Assembly (NCBI RefSeq): GCF_003703475.1
Contig: NZ_RDQM01000012.1
Span: 1-64,000, forward strand
Reading direction: 5' to 3'
Source of the DNA: Allofranklinella schreckenbergeri
Lineage (GTDB): Bacteria > Pseudomonadota > Gammaproteobacteria > Burkholderiales > Burkholderiaceae_C
Length of the DNA stretch: 64,000 bases
The translations under genes were made by a program, and so were the position numbers. The notes below the pieces were generated by a model, which made no database searches, was not told the origin of the DNA, and worked only from the letters and a program-made list of their open reading frames with translations. Shown here piece by piece: positions 19,743 through 28,813 of this stretch (its first letter is position 1; the number at the start of each line of letters is the position of its first letter).

Positions 19743-20636
19743 ATGACTCAATCCCGCCCCACCACCTGCGCCCCGCACAGCCTGCCGTGCGCCCGGCCCG
19801 CGCTCCGGGCCAGCGCCGCGCTCGGCCTCGTTTGCCTGCTGGCCACCGCCCACGCCGCCGGAACGCCCGACCCGGGCGACTACGTCCCCGCCCCTGCCGG
19901 CGCCACCGTATTTGCCCTCTACGCCCAGCACATCAGCGGCGACAAAGTCCATGCCGACGGCCGCCAGGTCGAAAACGGCCTGGGCCTGCGGATGGATGTC
20001 GGCGTCGCGCGCCTGATGCACTACACCACCGTCGGCGGCAAAACCATGGACTTCGAGCTCATCGCCCCCTTTTCCCGCCAGCGCGTGCACTCGGTTGGCT
20101 ACCGCGCCAGCGGCCTGGGCAACCTGCAACTGGGCGCCACCTACTGGATGTTGGAAAACCACGAAACAGGCCACCACGCCGCCTGGGCTGCCTACCTCAC
20201 GCTGCCAACGGGCGCGCACCGCAAAAACGGCTTTGCCATCAGCGAAGACCGCTACGCGCTGGATCTGGAGGCCGCCTACCTCATGCCCCTGGGTCGGCAC
20301 TGGTCGCTCGACCTCATCGGCCAAGTCGAAACCTATAGCCGCGACAAATCCACCGACGTGCGCCGCCGCCCGATGGCCCGCGCCTTTGCCCACTTGAGCT
20401 ACCACTGGTCGCCGCAAACCCGCCTGGCCGTGAGCCTGCGCCAAAGCTGGGGCGCGCGCGAAACCCTGCACGGCGCCACCGTGCTGGGCAGCAAGAGCGA
20501 CACCAACCTCCTGCTCACCTGGGCCCATCAGTTCACCGACAGCTTCCAGCTGCAACTGCAATACAGCGACGATGTGCGCGTGCGCAACGGCAGCCCGGTG
20601 AAGGCCTGGCAGGCGCGCACCGTCTTTGCGTTTTGA
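19743..20636 (+). CDS. Putative outer-membrane channel, Phenol_MetA_deg-like
   Basis: 297 residues with a cleavable signal peptide (ALGLVCLLATAHAAG) followed by alternating amphipathic beta-strands, and a C-terminal phenylalanine (TVFAF), as in outer-membrane barrels. GDYVPAPAGATVFALY and the strand pattern resemble the transporter family found in aromatic-degradation operons (PF13557). It diverges from feaR, so a role in amine or aromatic-acid uptake is inferred. An AAGGAG lies 15 bases upstream of the ATG, rather far; the ATG is still the only one that gives a full signal peptide. Confidence 0.75.
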   Translation: MTQSRPTTCAPHSLPCARPALRASAALGLVCLLATAHAAGTPDPGDYVPAPAGATVFALYAQHISGDKVHADGRQVENGLGLRMDVGVARLMHYTTVGGKTMDFELIAPFSRQRVHSVGYRASGLGNLQLGATYWMLENHETGHHAAWAAYLTLPTGAHRKNGFAISEDRYALDLEAAYLMPLGRHWSLDLIGQVETYSRDKSTDVRRRPMARAFAHLSYHWSPQTRLAVSLRQSWGARETLHGATVLGSKSDTNLLLTWAHQFTDSFQLQLQYSDDVRVRNGSPVKAWQARTVFAF

Positions 20637-20657
20637 GCCGACAGCGCAGACAGGCGC

Positions 20658-21311
20658 TCACCCCCACCCGGCCAGCAGCAGCCGCGCCGCCAGTGCAACA
20701 AACACGACGCTGGCCGTACGGTTAAGCCAGCGCTGCGCGCGCGCCGAGCCTTGCAACCATTGGCCGAAGAAGCCGCTGAACACCGCAATCGCGCCAAAAA
20801 CCCAGAAAGCGGCCAAAGCAAAAATCGCACCCAGCAGGGCGATTTGCTGGCTGACCTGACCGCGGCTGGCGTCCACGAACTGCGGCAAAAAGGCCAGAAA
20901 AAACATCAGCACTTTGGGGTTGCTCAAGTTCATGAAGATGCCACGCCCGATCCAGCGCCAGGGGCGTTTGGGCAAGGATGTGGGCGCTGCCTGCGCGGCG
21001 ATGGCCGGGCGCGCGGTGGCTGGCGCGTTCCACGCGCCCCAAGCCAGCCAGAGCAGATAGAGCGCCCCCACGGTTTTCATCAGCGTGAATGCAGCGGGCG
21101 AGGCCATCAGCACCGCCGCCAACCCCAGGGCAACAGCGCAGGTGTGTCCAACCAGTCCCAGGCCTAAGCCCAGTACCACCAGCATGCCTGCGCGCCAGCC
21201 GTGCTGCGCCGATTGGATGAGCACGAACAAGTTGTCTGGCCCCGGCGTCAAGGCCAAGAGCACGGACAGGCTGAAAAACGGCAATAAAACGTCGGTATTG
21301 AGCGCGAGCAT
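20658..21311 (-). CDS. LysE/RhtB-family amino-acid exporter
   Basis: 217-residue inner-membrane protein with about six hydrophobic segments. LLALTPGPDNLFVLIQS is the family signature near the N-terminus. The start is taken as MLALNTDVLLPF; the open frame continues 38 residues upstream without homology. Family members export amino acids or homoserine lactones; the substrate here is unknown. Convergent with the preceding outer-membrane protein gene with a 21-base gap and no clear terminator between. Confidence 0.88.
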   Translation of the reverse strand: MLALNTDVLLPFFSLSVLLALTPGPDNLFVLIQSAQHGWRAGMLVVLGLGLGLVGHTCAVALGLAAVLMASPAAFTLMKTVGALYLLWLAWGAWNAPATARPAIAAQAAPTSLPKRPWRWIGRGIFMNLSNPKVLMFFLAFLPQFVDASRGQVSQQIALLGAIFALAAFWVFGAIAVFSGFFGQWLQGSARAQRWLNRTASVVFVALAARLLLAGWG

Positions 21312-21435
21312 GGCCACATCTTTTTCAAGGCGGTAAGGGCTTGCGGGTTGCAGCTTGCGGCGTGCACCTGCCAGGCAGCCCAGCAAAGAGGCCGTTGCAC
21401 CGACCTGGCATGCAGGGCAGTACAACGGCCTTGAT

Positions 21436-21522
21436 ATTACAAATCAATAAGAAATATTGAAAATCTATTTCGGCAATGCCAGTCTTAAATTTTCAATTCA
21501 ATAATTTACTTTGATTTGTAAT
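21436..21522 (-). repeat. AT-rich palindromic element (locus 3)
   Basis: ATTACAAATCAATAAGAAAT and ATTTACTTTGATTTGTAAT form the outer arms, an almost perfect 19-bp inverted repeat. The centre read on the minus strand is ATTGCCGAAA. It lies 16 bases after the thiolase stop codon, in the same orientation as that gene. Confidence 0.85.
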
Positions 21523-21537
21523 GCGATGGGATGCCAA

Positions 21538-22725
21538 TTACAGCATCTCCACCGCGACGGCGGTAGCCTCGCCGCCGCCAATGCACAGCGTGGCCAGGCC
21601 TTTTTTCAGACCGCGGGCTTTGAGGGCGTGCAGCAAAGTGACCAGAATGCGCGCGCCGCTGGCGCCGATGGGGTGGCCCAGGGCGCAAGCGCCGCCGTTG
21701 ACGTTGACCTTCTCGTGCGGCACTTTGAGTTCTTCCATCAGTGCCATGGTCACCACGGCAAAGGCTTCGTTGACTTCCCACAGATCCACGTCGTCCACGC
21801 TCCAGCCGGCTTTGTCCAGGGCCTTGCGGGCGGCATCCACAGGGGCGGTGGTGAACCACGCAGGCTCTTGCGCGTGCTGGGCGGTGCTGACGATGCGGGC
21901 AATGGGCTTGGCGCCCAGCTCTTTGGCGGTGGATTCGCGCACCAGCACCAGGGCGGCAGCGCCGTCGTTGATGCTGGAGCTGGCGGCGGCGGTGATGGTG
22001 CCGTCTCTCTTGAAGGCGGGCTTGAGCGCGGGGATTTTCTCCACGTTGATCTTGCCGGGGCCTTCGTCTTTGTCGATCACGACTTCGCCCTTGCGGGTTT
22101 TGACGGTGACGGGGACGATTTCGTCTTTGAACGCGCCGCTTTCAATGGCTTTTTGCGCGCGGGTGACGCTGGCGGTGGCAAAGGCGTCTTGCTGCTCGCG
22201 CGTGAATTGGTATTTCTCCGCGCACATTTCGCCAAAGGAACCCATGGAGCCGCCGGTGTAGGCGTCTTCCAGGCCGTCGAGCATCATGTGGTCAAACACT
22301 TTGTCGTGGCCGATGCGGTAGCCGCCACGGCCTTTTTTGAGCAGGTAGGGGGCGTTGGTCATGCTCTCCATACCGCCAGCAACGGCCACATCAATCGAGC
22401 CGGCCTTGAGCGCATCGTGGCCGAACATGGCGGCTTTCATGGCCGAGCCGCACACCTTGCCCACAGTGGTGCAGGGCACGGCCTTGGGCAGGCCAGCGGC
22501 CAATGTGGCCTGGCGGGCGGGCGCCTGGCCCTGGCCAGCGGTCAGCACGTTGCCAAAGAACACTTCATCCACCTTCTCGGGGGCCACGCCGGCCTGCTCC
22601 AGCGCGCCCTTGATGGCGACGGCGCCGAGTTCCCAAGCTTGCAAGGCGCTGAAATCGCCCTGGAAGCTGCCCATGGGGGTGCGCACAGCGCTGAGGATGA
22701 CAATGGATTCGCTTGAATTGCTCAT
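21538..22725 (-). CDS. Acetyl-CoA C-acetyltransferase (thiolase)
   Basis: 395-residue cytoplasmic thiolase joining two acetyl-CoA into acetoacetyl-CoA, or the reverse reaction. Nucleophile Cys92 is in GKVCGSAMKA; NEAFAVV, the active-site His in GGACALGHPIGASG and the second Cys in CIGGGEATA are all present. It could supply the PhaB substrate because no phaA sits with phaCB, but a degradative role (atoB) is equally possible. It follows glcB on the same strand after 110 bases. An AGGAG sits seven bases before the ATG. Confidence 0.93.
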   Translation of the reverse strand: MSNSSESIVILSAVRTPMGSFQGDFSALQAWELGAVAIKGALEQAGVAPEKVDEVFFGNVLTAGQGQAPARQATLAAGLPKAVPCTTVGKVCGSAMKAAMFGHDALKAGSIDVAVAGGMESMTNAPYLLKKGRGGYRIGHDKVFDHMMLDGLEDAYTGGSMGSFGEMCAEKYQFTREQQDAFATASVTRAQKAIESGAFKDEIVPVTVKTRKGEVVIDKDEGPGKINVEKIPALKPAFKRDGTITAAASSSINDGAAALVLVRESTAKELGAKPIARIVSTAQHAQEPAWFTTAPVDAARKALDKAGWSVDDVDLWEVNEAFAVVTMALMEELKVPHEKVNVNGGACALGHPIGASGARILVTLLHALKARGLKKGLATLCIGGGEATAVAVEML

Positions 22726-22835
22726 GTGATCTCCTGAGAGTGGTAACGACGCAGGCCAAGACTTGGCCCGCGCCAGGGGAAAAAGGGGCGCTGCCTTGCG
22801 GCAGCGGGGTGAGGGTCAAGCGGCAACGCAGCCAC

Positions 22836-25055
22836 TCAGTCCTGGGCTTTAAAGCGCAACCGCCAGGCGTGCAGCAGCGGCTCGGTGTAGCCGCTGGGCT
22901 GGGCCGCGCCCTGGAAGACCAGGTCGCAAGCGGCGCGGTAGGCATAGGACGTCTCGAAGTTGCCCGCCATCTTCTGATAGTGCGGATCGCCAGCGTTTTG
23001 CTGATCCACCACCGCAGCCATGCGCTCGAAAGTGGCGCGCACTTGCGCTTCGGTGACGATGCCATGCAGCAGCCAGTTGGCAATGTGCTGGCTGGAAATG
23101 CGCAGCGTGGCGCGATCTTCCATCAAGCCGACATCGTTGATGTCGGGCACCTTGGAGCAGCCCACGCCTTGATCGACCCAGCGCACCACGTAGCCCAGGA
23201 TGCCTTGCACGTTGTTGTCCAGCTCTTGCTGGCGCTCGGCTTCGCTCCACTTGGCTTCGGGCACCACGGGGATGGTGAGCAAATCGGCCAGCAGGCTATC
23301 GCGGCGCGCCTCATAGCTGCTTTCGGCCAGCTCTTGTTCCAGCGCCTGCTGCACGGCGGCCACGTCCACCTGGTGGTAGTGCAAGGCGTGCAAGGTGGCG
23401 GCGGTGGGCGAGGGCACCCAGGCGGTGTTGGCGCCCGCCTTGGGGTGGCCGATTTTTTGCCGCAGCATCTCGGCCATCAAATCGGGCATGGCCCACATGC
23501 CCTTGCCGATTTGCGCGCGCCCACGCAACCCGCAGGACAGGCCCACCAGCACGTTGTGCTTTTCATAAGCGGCAATCCAGGCGCTGGTTTTCATATCGCC
23601 CTTGCGGAACACGGGACCCGCTTGCATGACGGAGTGGATTTCGTCGCCCGTGCGATCCAGAAAACCCGTGTTGATGAAAGCCACACGCGCAGGCGCGGCG
23701 GCGATGCAAGCCTTGAGGTTGACGGAGGTGCGGCGCTCCTCGTCCATGATGCCCAGCTTGACGGTGTGCTCGGGCAGGCCCAGCAGCTTTTCCACCGCGC
23801 CAAACAGCGCGTTGGCAAAAGCCACTTCGGCCGGGCCGTGCATCTTGGGCTTGACGATATAGACCGAGCCGGTGCGCGAGTTGCGGATGCCGTTTTCGCC
23901 CAGGCCCTTGAGGTCGTGCAAGGCGATGGCGGTGGTGATGGCGGCATCCATGATGCCTTCGGGGATTTCGCGCACCTGGCCGTCCTCGCCCGTCCAGAGA
24001 ATGGCGGGATTGGTCATCAAGTGGCCCACATTGCGCAGGAACATCAGCGCGCGGCCGTGGAGCTTGAGCGGCTGGCCGTTGGCGCCGGTGTATTCGCGGT
24101 CGGCGTTGAGGCGGCGGGTGAAGGTCTTGCCGCCTTTGCTGACCTCCTCGCTGAGTGTGCCGCGCAAAATGCCCAGCCAGTTGGCGTAGGCGGCCACTTT
24201 GTCTTGCGCATCCACGGCCGCCACGGAGTCTTCCAAATCCAGAATGGTGGACAAGGCCGCCTCCAGCACCACGTCGCTGATGCCCGCCGCATCGTCCTTG
24301 CCAATCAGGGTAGAGCGGTCGATGCGGATGTCGATGTGCAGGCCATGATGGGCAAGCAGCACCGAGGAAGGTGCGGCCGCATCGCCTTGGTAGCCCACGA
24401 ACTGCGCTGCATCGGCCAAGCCCGTGCTCAAACCATTACCCAAGCTGACCACCAGCTTGCCCCCCTCCACCGCCAGGGCGGTGGCATCTTTGTACGAACC
24501 ATTGGCCAGCGGCGCGGCCTCATCCAGAAACTGGCGCACATAGGCAATCACCTTCGCGCCGCGCACCGGGTTGTAGCCCGCGCCCGCCTCTGCGCCATCT
24601 TCGCTGCCAATGGCGTCGGTGCCATAGAGCGCGTCGTACAGCGACCCCCAACGCGCATTGGCGGCGTTGAGTGCATAGCGCGCATTCAAGATTGGCACCA
24701 CCAATTGCGGCCCGGCCTGGGTGGCCAATTCCGCATCCACATTGGCCGTGCAGGCGTGCGCTTCGGCCGGATTGGGCACGATGTAATTGATGCTTTCAAG
24801 GAATTGGCGATACGCCGCCAAGTCTTTGATCGGCCCCGGGTGCGCGCGGTGCCAGGTATCCAGCTCCGTTTGCAAGCGGTCGCGCTCGGCCAGCAAGGCG
24901 GCGTTCTTGGGGGCAAATTCCTGCACGATGGCGTCCAGCCCTTGCCAGAACGCCTCACTGGAGACGCCGATGTCGGGCAACACGCGCTCATCGACGAAAG
25001 ATTTAAGCGTTTGGGCAACCTGCAAGTGGTGGACGGGGATTCTCTGCATGGGCAT
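22836..25055 (-). CDS. glcB: Malate synthase G
   Basis: Condenses glyoxylate with acetyl-CoA to malate. 739 residues, the size of the monomeric G isoform rather than isoform A. Recognisable regions are the TIM-barrel stretch [35 protein letters not shown], the conserved [13 protein letters not shown] and [14 protein letters not shown], and the C-terminal helical plug carrying the catalytic base. Starts at either of two ATGs six bases apart. No glcDEF is adjacent. Glyoxylate could come from glycolate or from hydroxyaspartate cleavage. Confidence 0.97.
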   Translation of the reverse strand: MPMQRIPVHHLQVAQTLKSFVDERVLPDIGVSSEAFWQGLDAIVQEFAPKNAALLAERDRLQTELDTWHRAHPGPIKDLAAYRQFLESINYIVPNPAEAHACTANVDAELATQAGPQLVVPILNARYALNAANARWGSLYDALYGTDAIGSEDGAEAGAGYNPVRGAKVIAYVRQFLDEAAPLANGSYKDATALAVEGGKLVVSLGNGLSTGLADAAQFVGYQGDAAAPSSVLLAHHGLHIDIRIDRSTLIGKDDAAGISDVVLEAALSTILDLEDSVAAVDAQDKVAAYANWLGILRGTLSEEVSKGGKTFTRRLNADREYTGANGQPLKLHGRALMFLRNVGHLMTNPAILWTGEDGQVREIPEGIMDAAITTAIALHDLKGLGENGIRNSRTGSVYIVKPKMHGPAEVAFANALFGAVEKLLGLPEHTVKLGIMDEERRTSVNLKACIAAAPARVAFINTGFLDRTGDEIHSVMQAGPVFRKGDMKTSAWIAAYEKHNVLVGLSCGLRGRAQIGKGMWAMPDLMAEMLRQKIGHPKAGANTAWVPSPTAATLHALHYHQVDVAAVQQALEQELAESSYEARRDSLLADLLTIPVVPEAKWSEAERQQELDNNVQGILGYVVRWVDQGVGCSKVPDINDVGLMEDRATLRISSQHIANWLLHGIVTEAQVRATFERMAAVVDQQNAGDPHYQKMAGNFETSYAYRAACDLVFQGAAQPSGYTEPLLHAWRLRFKAQD

Positions 25056-25299
25056 GGGGGCGGCTCCGTGAATGGTCTAGAGGGCGGCTATTGTGCATGA
25101 GCGATTCCCCCGCGCAGGCGAAACCGCCGCGCACCTCCAGCCGATGCCCCCGCGCCCTCTGCACCCATCCGATTGCGGCAAATGCCCCACAGCGCGCATG
25201 TAAAACCGCCTCACAGCCGCTTCAGAAGGCAGTTGCTGCATGCTGGCCAGGGCAGCGTGGCTATGATCCCAAGCCTCGCATCAACCCCAGCCAGCGCCC

Positions 25300-26553
25300 G
25301 TGGAAGAACCCCCTCGCCACCCCCCCCAGCCGCGCAAGCGGGCTGCGCCGCCGCCTGCTGCTGCGTTGCCCGGCGTCCTTGCGCGCTGGCGCAAGCCCGT
25401 AGCCTTGCCCGCCTGGGGCGCATGGCTGCTGTCGGGTGCCGCTGCGCTGGCCCTGCTGCTGGCCTACAACCAAGGGCAGCGTCTCCACCGCATGCAGGAG
25501 CAGTTGGCGCTTCAATCGGGCGCCATCCACGAACAAGCCATCGAAGCGCGCACCCTCTCGCACGAAGCCTTGGCGCTGGCGCGCGACTCGGCCGCTCAAG
25601 TCAGCCTGAATGAAGCGCGCATCAATGAATACACCTTGCAGCGCAGCCGTATTGAACAAATGGCGTTCGAGCTTTCGCGCAGCCGCGACGAAACCATGCT
25701 CAACGACATTGAGGCGTCTCTGCGCCTGGCCCAGCAACAAGCCCAATTGACCGGGCTGGCCGACCCTCTGATCGCAGCCCTGCGCAACGCCAGCCAGCGG
25801 GTGGAGCGCGCCGACGCACCACGCCTGAGCGCCATCCAGCGCGCCATTGAGCGCGACTTGCAACGCCTGACCCACACGGCCATGACCGACACCGCCGGCC
25901 TGCTCGGGCGCATCGACAAATTGCTCGCGCAACTGGAGCTTCTGCCTCTGGCCAATGGCCTGCCCCCCCTCCCGATGGCAGAGCAACCCGCCCTCGCCCA
26001 AGCGCCTGTTGTGGCTACGCCTGTCGCATCGCCCCCTGCCACTGCTCCCACGGTAGAAATCGGCCCCACAAGCGCCCCCCGCCAACCCAGCGAGCCAACC
26101 GCAACATCCGCCGAAGCCAACCCGGACCCCAATCCCGCTGCGACTCAGACCGACTCGCCAGCCCCCTGGTGGCACGGCATGCGCACCGGGCTGGGCGAAC
26201 TCGTGCGCGTGCAGCGCATCGACGCGCCCGAAGCCGCCCTGCTCAACCGGGAGCAAACCTTCTTCCTGCGCGAAAACATCCGCCTGCAACTCATGAACGC
26301 CCGCATGGGCCTGCTGGCGCGCCAAAGCGAAGCCGTCCGCGCCGACCTCGCCGCCGTGCAAACCCTGCTGCAAAAGTACTACGACACCAACGCCCCCCGC
26401 ACGCGCCAGGCGCTGCGCACCTTGCGGCAGTTGCAAGACCACCTCCAGACCGTGCAATCGCCGGCCATCACCGAAACCTTGGTGGCCATCCAGGCCGCCC
26501 ACCAAAGCCTGCCCGCGCCCGGCGCTGCCAGCGCCTCGAAAGGGAAACGCTGA
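25300..26553 (+). CDS. hemX: HemX-like membrane protein (uroporphyrinogen-III C-methyltransferase-like)
   Basis: 417 residues from a GTG start (no ATG is possible in frame for a long distance). A proline-rich cytoplasmic stretch (about 1-35) leads to one transmembrane helix (WGAWLLSGAAALALLLAY), then a periplasmic coiled-coil region with LNEARINEYTLQ-type heptads, a Pro/Ala-rich linker (about 235-295) and the HemX C-terminal domain (ALLNREQTFFLRENIRLQL). Despite the family name it has no methyltransferase domain. Normally it follows hemC-hemD; here glcB diverges upstream instead. It overlaps hemY by the TGATG at its stop. Confidence 0.85.
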   Translation: MEEPPRHPPQPRKRAAPPPAAALPGVLARWRKPVALPAWGAWLLSGAAALALLLAYNQGQRLHRMQEQLALQSGAIHEQAIEARTLSHEALALARDSAAQVSLNEARINEYTLQRSRIEQMAFELSRSRDETMLNDIEASLRLAQQQAQLTGLADPLIAALRNASQRVERADAPRLSAIQRAIERDLQRLTHTAMTDTAGLLGRIDKLLAQLELLPLANGLPPLPMAEQPALAQAPVVATPVASPPATAPTVEIGPTSAPRQPSEPTATSAEANPDPNPAATQTDSPAPWWHGMRTGLGELVRVQRIDAPEAALLNREQTFFLRENIRLQLMNARMGLLARQSEAVRADLAAVQTLLQKYYDTNAPRTRQALRTLRQLQDHLQTVQSPAITETLVAIQAAHQSLPAPGAASASKGKR

Positions 26554-27053
26554 TGCGCAGCGCTTTATGGACCCTCGCGCTCTTTGCCTGCGCCGTGGCG
26601 GCCGCCTTGTTTCTGGGCAGCAACCGCGCCACCGTCGCGCTGTTTTGGCATCCCTGGCGCATCGACCTCTCGCTCAACCTGCTACTGGTCGGGTTGGCGC
26701 TCTTTCTCGCCCTGGCCGCCTTGCTCGCCTGGGCCATTGCCTCCGTCTGGCGCATGCCCACGGAAGCCAAAATCTGGCGCGACCACCGGCACGACCTGGC
26801 CGCCCACCACGCTTTCGCGCGCGCGGCGGAACACCTGGCCCAAGAGCGTTGGGAACAGGCGCTGGAAGAAGCCGCCCATGTGCAACACCTGCTGGCCACC
26901 CTGCCACCGCCAGCCAGCGCGCGCGAAACCCGGGAACAGCAAAGCCTGCTCAACGCCAACGCCTGGCTGCGCGAAGCCGCCACCCGCGCGCAAACCCAGC
27001 CCCTCAGCCCAAGCTACGCTGTGGCACCCCACGGGCTGGACCAAGAGCATTGA
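26553..27053 (+). CDS. hemY: HemY N-terminal-domain protein, short form
   Basis: 166 residues starting within the hemX stop (TGATG). Two membrane segments (LWTLALFACAVAAALFLG and LLLVGLALFLALAALLAWAI) and the following KIWRDHRHDLAAHHAFARAA match the HemY N-terminal domain. HemY proteins usually reach about 400 residues with a C-terminal tetratricopeptide repeat region; here the frame stops after about 165, and no continuation is visible in the other frames before the next feature. Either a natural short version or a truncated gene. A palindromic repeat begins nine bases after the stop. Confidence 0.75.
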   Translation: MRSALWTLALFACAVAAALFLGSNRATVALFWHPWRIDLSLNLLLVGLALFLALAALLAWAIASVWRMPTEAKIWRDHRHDLAAHHAFARAAEHLAQERWEQALEEAAHVQHLLATLPPPASARETREQQSLLNANAWLREAATRAQTQPLSPSYAVAPHGLDQEH

Positions 27054-27061
27054 ATCTCGCC

Positions 27062-27142
27062 AAATTACCAATCAAAAGAAAATAAAAAATGTCATTTCAG
27101 CAAATATGCATTGATATGAATTTTCTCATGAATTGGAAATCA
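27062..27142 (-). repeat. AT-rich palindromic element (locus 4)
   Basis: AATTACCAATCAAAAGAAAAT on the left matches the family right arm on the opposite strand; the centre on the minus strand is TTGCTGAAATGACA, a diverged core. It starts nine bases after the hemY stop and is upstream of the rpsF promoter. Confidence 0.7.
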
Positions 27143-27202
27143 ACTTTGCGCTCATGATTTGGGCATCCTCGCAACGCAACCACCCACAAACAACTGAGCG
27201 TA

Positions 27203-27208
27203 TATAAT
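27203..27208 (+). promoter_or_regulatory. -10 box of the rpsF operon
   Basis: A perfect TATAAT within GTATATAATGC, about 90 bases before the rpsF ATG. No good -35 hexamer is found at normal spacing. The transcript would start just before the structured leader at 27221-27274. Confidence 0.6.
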
Positions 27209-27220
27209 GCGCGGTTTCCT

Positions 27221-27274
27221 TGCCATAGCCGCCAGGTTGACGCCGCGCCCGCACAAGGCGCTTGCGGCATGGCA
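27221..27274 (+). promoter_or_regulatory. Structured rpsF leader, candidate S6:S18 binding site
   Basis: TGCCAT-A-GCCGC (27221-27232) pairs with GCGGC-ATGGCA (27264-27274), leaving one bulged A; inside, GCGCC (27245-27249) pairs with GGCGC (27257-27261), and a 12-base internal loop lies on the 5' side. The helix sits between the -10 box and the rpsF ribosome binding site. Ribosomal S6-S18 operons in many bacteria are autoregulated by an S6:S18 leader hairpin; this is a positional and structural analogy. Confidence 0.5.
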
Positions 27275-27299
27275 TTTTCATTCCACAAGGAGTTGATCC

Positions 27300-27674
27300 A
27301 TGCGTCACTACGAAATCGTTTTGCTGATCCACCCGGATCAAAGCGAACAAGTGCCTGCCATGCTCGAGCGCTACAAGAGCATGATCGTCGAAGGCGGCGG
27401 CAAAATCCACCGCGAAGAAGACTGGGGCCGCCGCCAACTGGCTTACCCCATCGACAAACTGGCCAAAGCCCATTACCTGTGCCTGAACATCGAAGCTGGC
27501 CAAGCCGTCATGGACGAACTGGCCCACGCCTTCCGCTTTAACGACGCGGTGCTGCGCCAGCTCACCGTGCAAAAAGCCAAGGCCGAAACAGCCCCCTCGG
27601 CCATGATGAAGACGGTCGAGCGCGAAGAAGCACGCAAGAACGCCCAGGCTTCCGAGCAAGCCTCGCGCGATTAA
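27300..27674 (+). CDS. rpsF: 30S ribosomal protein S6
   Basis: 124-residue small-subunit protein that binds 16S rRNA as a heterodimer with S18. Starts [20 protein letters not shown], the family hallmark, behind [17 protein letters not shown] in the centre is conserved. The C-terminus is an acidic/basic tail ([18 protein letters not shown]). First gene of the rpsF-rpsR-rplI operon; priB, which often sits between rpsF and rpsR in relatives, is absent from the 80-base gap. Confidence 0.98.
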   Translation: MRHYEIVLLIHPDQSEQVPAMLERYKSMIVEGGGKIHREEDWGRRQLAYPIDKLAKAHYLCLNIEAGQAVMDELAHAFRFNDAVLRQLTVQKAKAETAPSAMMKTVEREEARKNAQASEQASRD

Positions 27675-27754
27675 GCTGGCTGGCCCCATAGCCCCAGCCG
27701 CGCCGCTGCTTGCCCGCGTCTTCCTTCCCCTTTATCTGAATTCAGGAGCCCATC

Positions 27755-28036
27755 ATGGCCGGACCCAAACGCTTCAACAAAGACCGCCGCCCAAAGCGCA
27801 ATAACCAGAACCTGCTGTTTCGCCGCAAGCGCTTTTGCCGCTTCACCGTCGCTGGTGTAGAGGAAATCGACTACAAAGACGTCGATACCCTGCGCGACTT
27901 CATCGCCGAAAACGGCAAGATCATCCCCGCGCGCCTGACCGGCACACGCGCCATCTACCAGCGCCAGCTCAACACCGCCATCAAGCGTGCACGCTTTCTG
28001 GCTTTGCTGCCCTACACCGACCAGCACAAGATCTGA
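27755..28036 (+). CDS. rpsR: 30S ribosomal protein S18
   Basis: 93-residue basic protein ([18 protein letters not shown]... with FRRKRFCRF) that partners S6 on the platform of the 30S subunit. The conserved [19 protein letters not shown] and [14 protein letters not shown] segments are intact. AGGAG precedes the ATG. rplI starts 14 bases after its stop. Confidence 0.98.
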   Translation: MAGPKRFNKDRRPKRNNQNLLFRRKRFCRFTVAGVEEIDYKDVDTLRDFIAENGKIIPARLTGTRAIYQRQLNTAIKRARFLALLPYTDQHKI

Positions 28037-28050
28037 GGGAGCGACCCATC

Positions 28051-28503
28051 ATGCAAATCATTCTTCTGGAAAAAGTTGTCAATCTGGGCAACCTCGGCGA
28101 AATCGTGACCGTCAAGGACGGCTACGCCCGCAACTTCCTCATCCCCACAGGCCGTGCGCGCCGCGCCACCGCCGCTGCCAAGGCCGAATTTGAAGCCCGC
28201 CGCGCCGAGCTGGAAAAAGCCGCCGCCGAAAAACTGGCCGCCGCCCAAGCCATGGGTGAGAAGCTCTCCGGCGCCGTCATCCGCCTGTCGCAAAAAGCCG
28301 GTGTGGATGGCCGCCTCTTCGGCTCGGTGACCAACCACGACATCGCTGCCGAGCTGGTCAAGCAAGGCTACGACGTGCACAAATCCCAAGTGCGTCTGCC
28401 CCAAGGCCCCATCAAAACCGTGGGCGATACAACGGTTATCGTTGAGCTGCACACCGACGTGCAAGCCGAGATCACCGTCACCGTTTACGGCGAAACCGCT
28501 TGA
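28051..28503 (+). CDS. rplI: 50S ribosomal protein L9
   Basis: 150-residue two-domain protein: N-terminal [20 protein letters not shown] with the GYARNFLIP signature, a long connecting helix ([20 protein letters not shown]) and a C-terminal rRNA-binding domain. Stabilises the base of the L1 stalk and helps keep frame. Last gene of the operon; a strong terminator follows. Confidence 0.98.
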   Translation: MQIILLEKVVNLGNLGEIVTVKDGYARNFLIPTGRARRATAAAKAEFEARRAELEKAAAEKLAAAQAMGEKLSGAVIRLSQKAGVDGRLFGSVTNHDIAAELVKQGYDVHKSQVRLPQGPIKTVGDTTVIVELHTDVQAEITVTVYGETA

Positions 28504-28524
28504 TTCGCTTGGTGCACAAACCCC

Positions 28525-28549
28525 AAACCGCCTTCATGGCGGTTTTTTT
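28525..28549 (+). terminator. Terminator of the rpsF-rpsR-rplI operon
   Basis: AAACCGCC-TTCAT-GGCGGTTTTTTT: a compact GC stem and seven T residues, 22 bases after the rplI stop. Confidence 0.92.
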
Positions 28550-28653
28550 GCGCCTTGTCAGCCAGTAGGGCAAAAGCCGATGGCAAGCCCGCCTCGCTTC
28601 TGCACTAGAATCGACTATTCATATACGAATCAACGGCTTGCAACAAAAATGTA

Positions 28654-28765
28654 AGAGCCTGTTCAAGATTTCGGCACGCATGCGCGCGATGCGGTTTGGC
28701 ATTTGCAACGCCACCAACCACCCCATCCGCCGTCTGTCACCGTGCGACGATGGCGAACAGGCTCT
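28654..28765. repeat. Small transposon-like repeat with AGAGCCTGTTC ends
   Basis: AGAGCCTGTTC at 28654-28664 and GAACAGGCTCT at 28755-28765 are a perfect 11-bp terminal inverted repeat, giving a 112-bp element with no coding capacity. Its left end resembles the right-hand part of the palindrome at 51564-51607 read backwards (GAGTCTGTTCAAAAT). It fills most of the gap between rplI and zapD; the zapD start is 48 bases further on. Confidence 0.6.
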
Positions 28766-28813
28766 CATGCCATCCAAGACAGCAAGAACATCGCACGACG
28801 AGGGCCAGGGCAG

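Noticed and set aside
22713-25100. 795-residue plus-strand open frame over malate synthase G
   Set aside because: Shadow of the glcB codon usage; composition His/Gly/Ala/Gln-rich with no domain, and malate synthase is unmistakable on the other strand.
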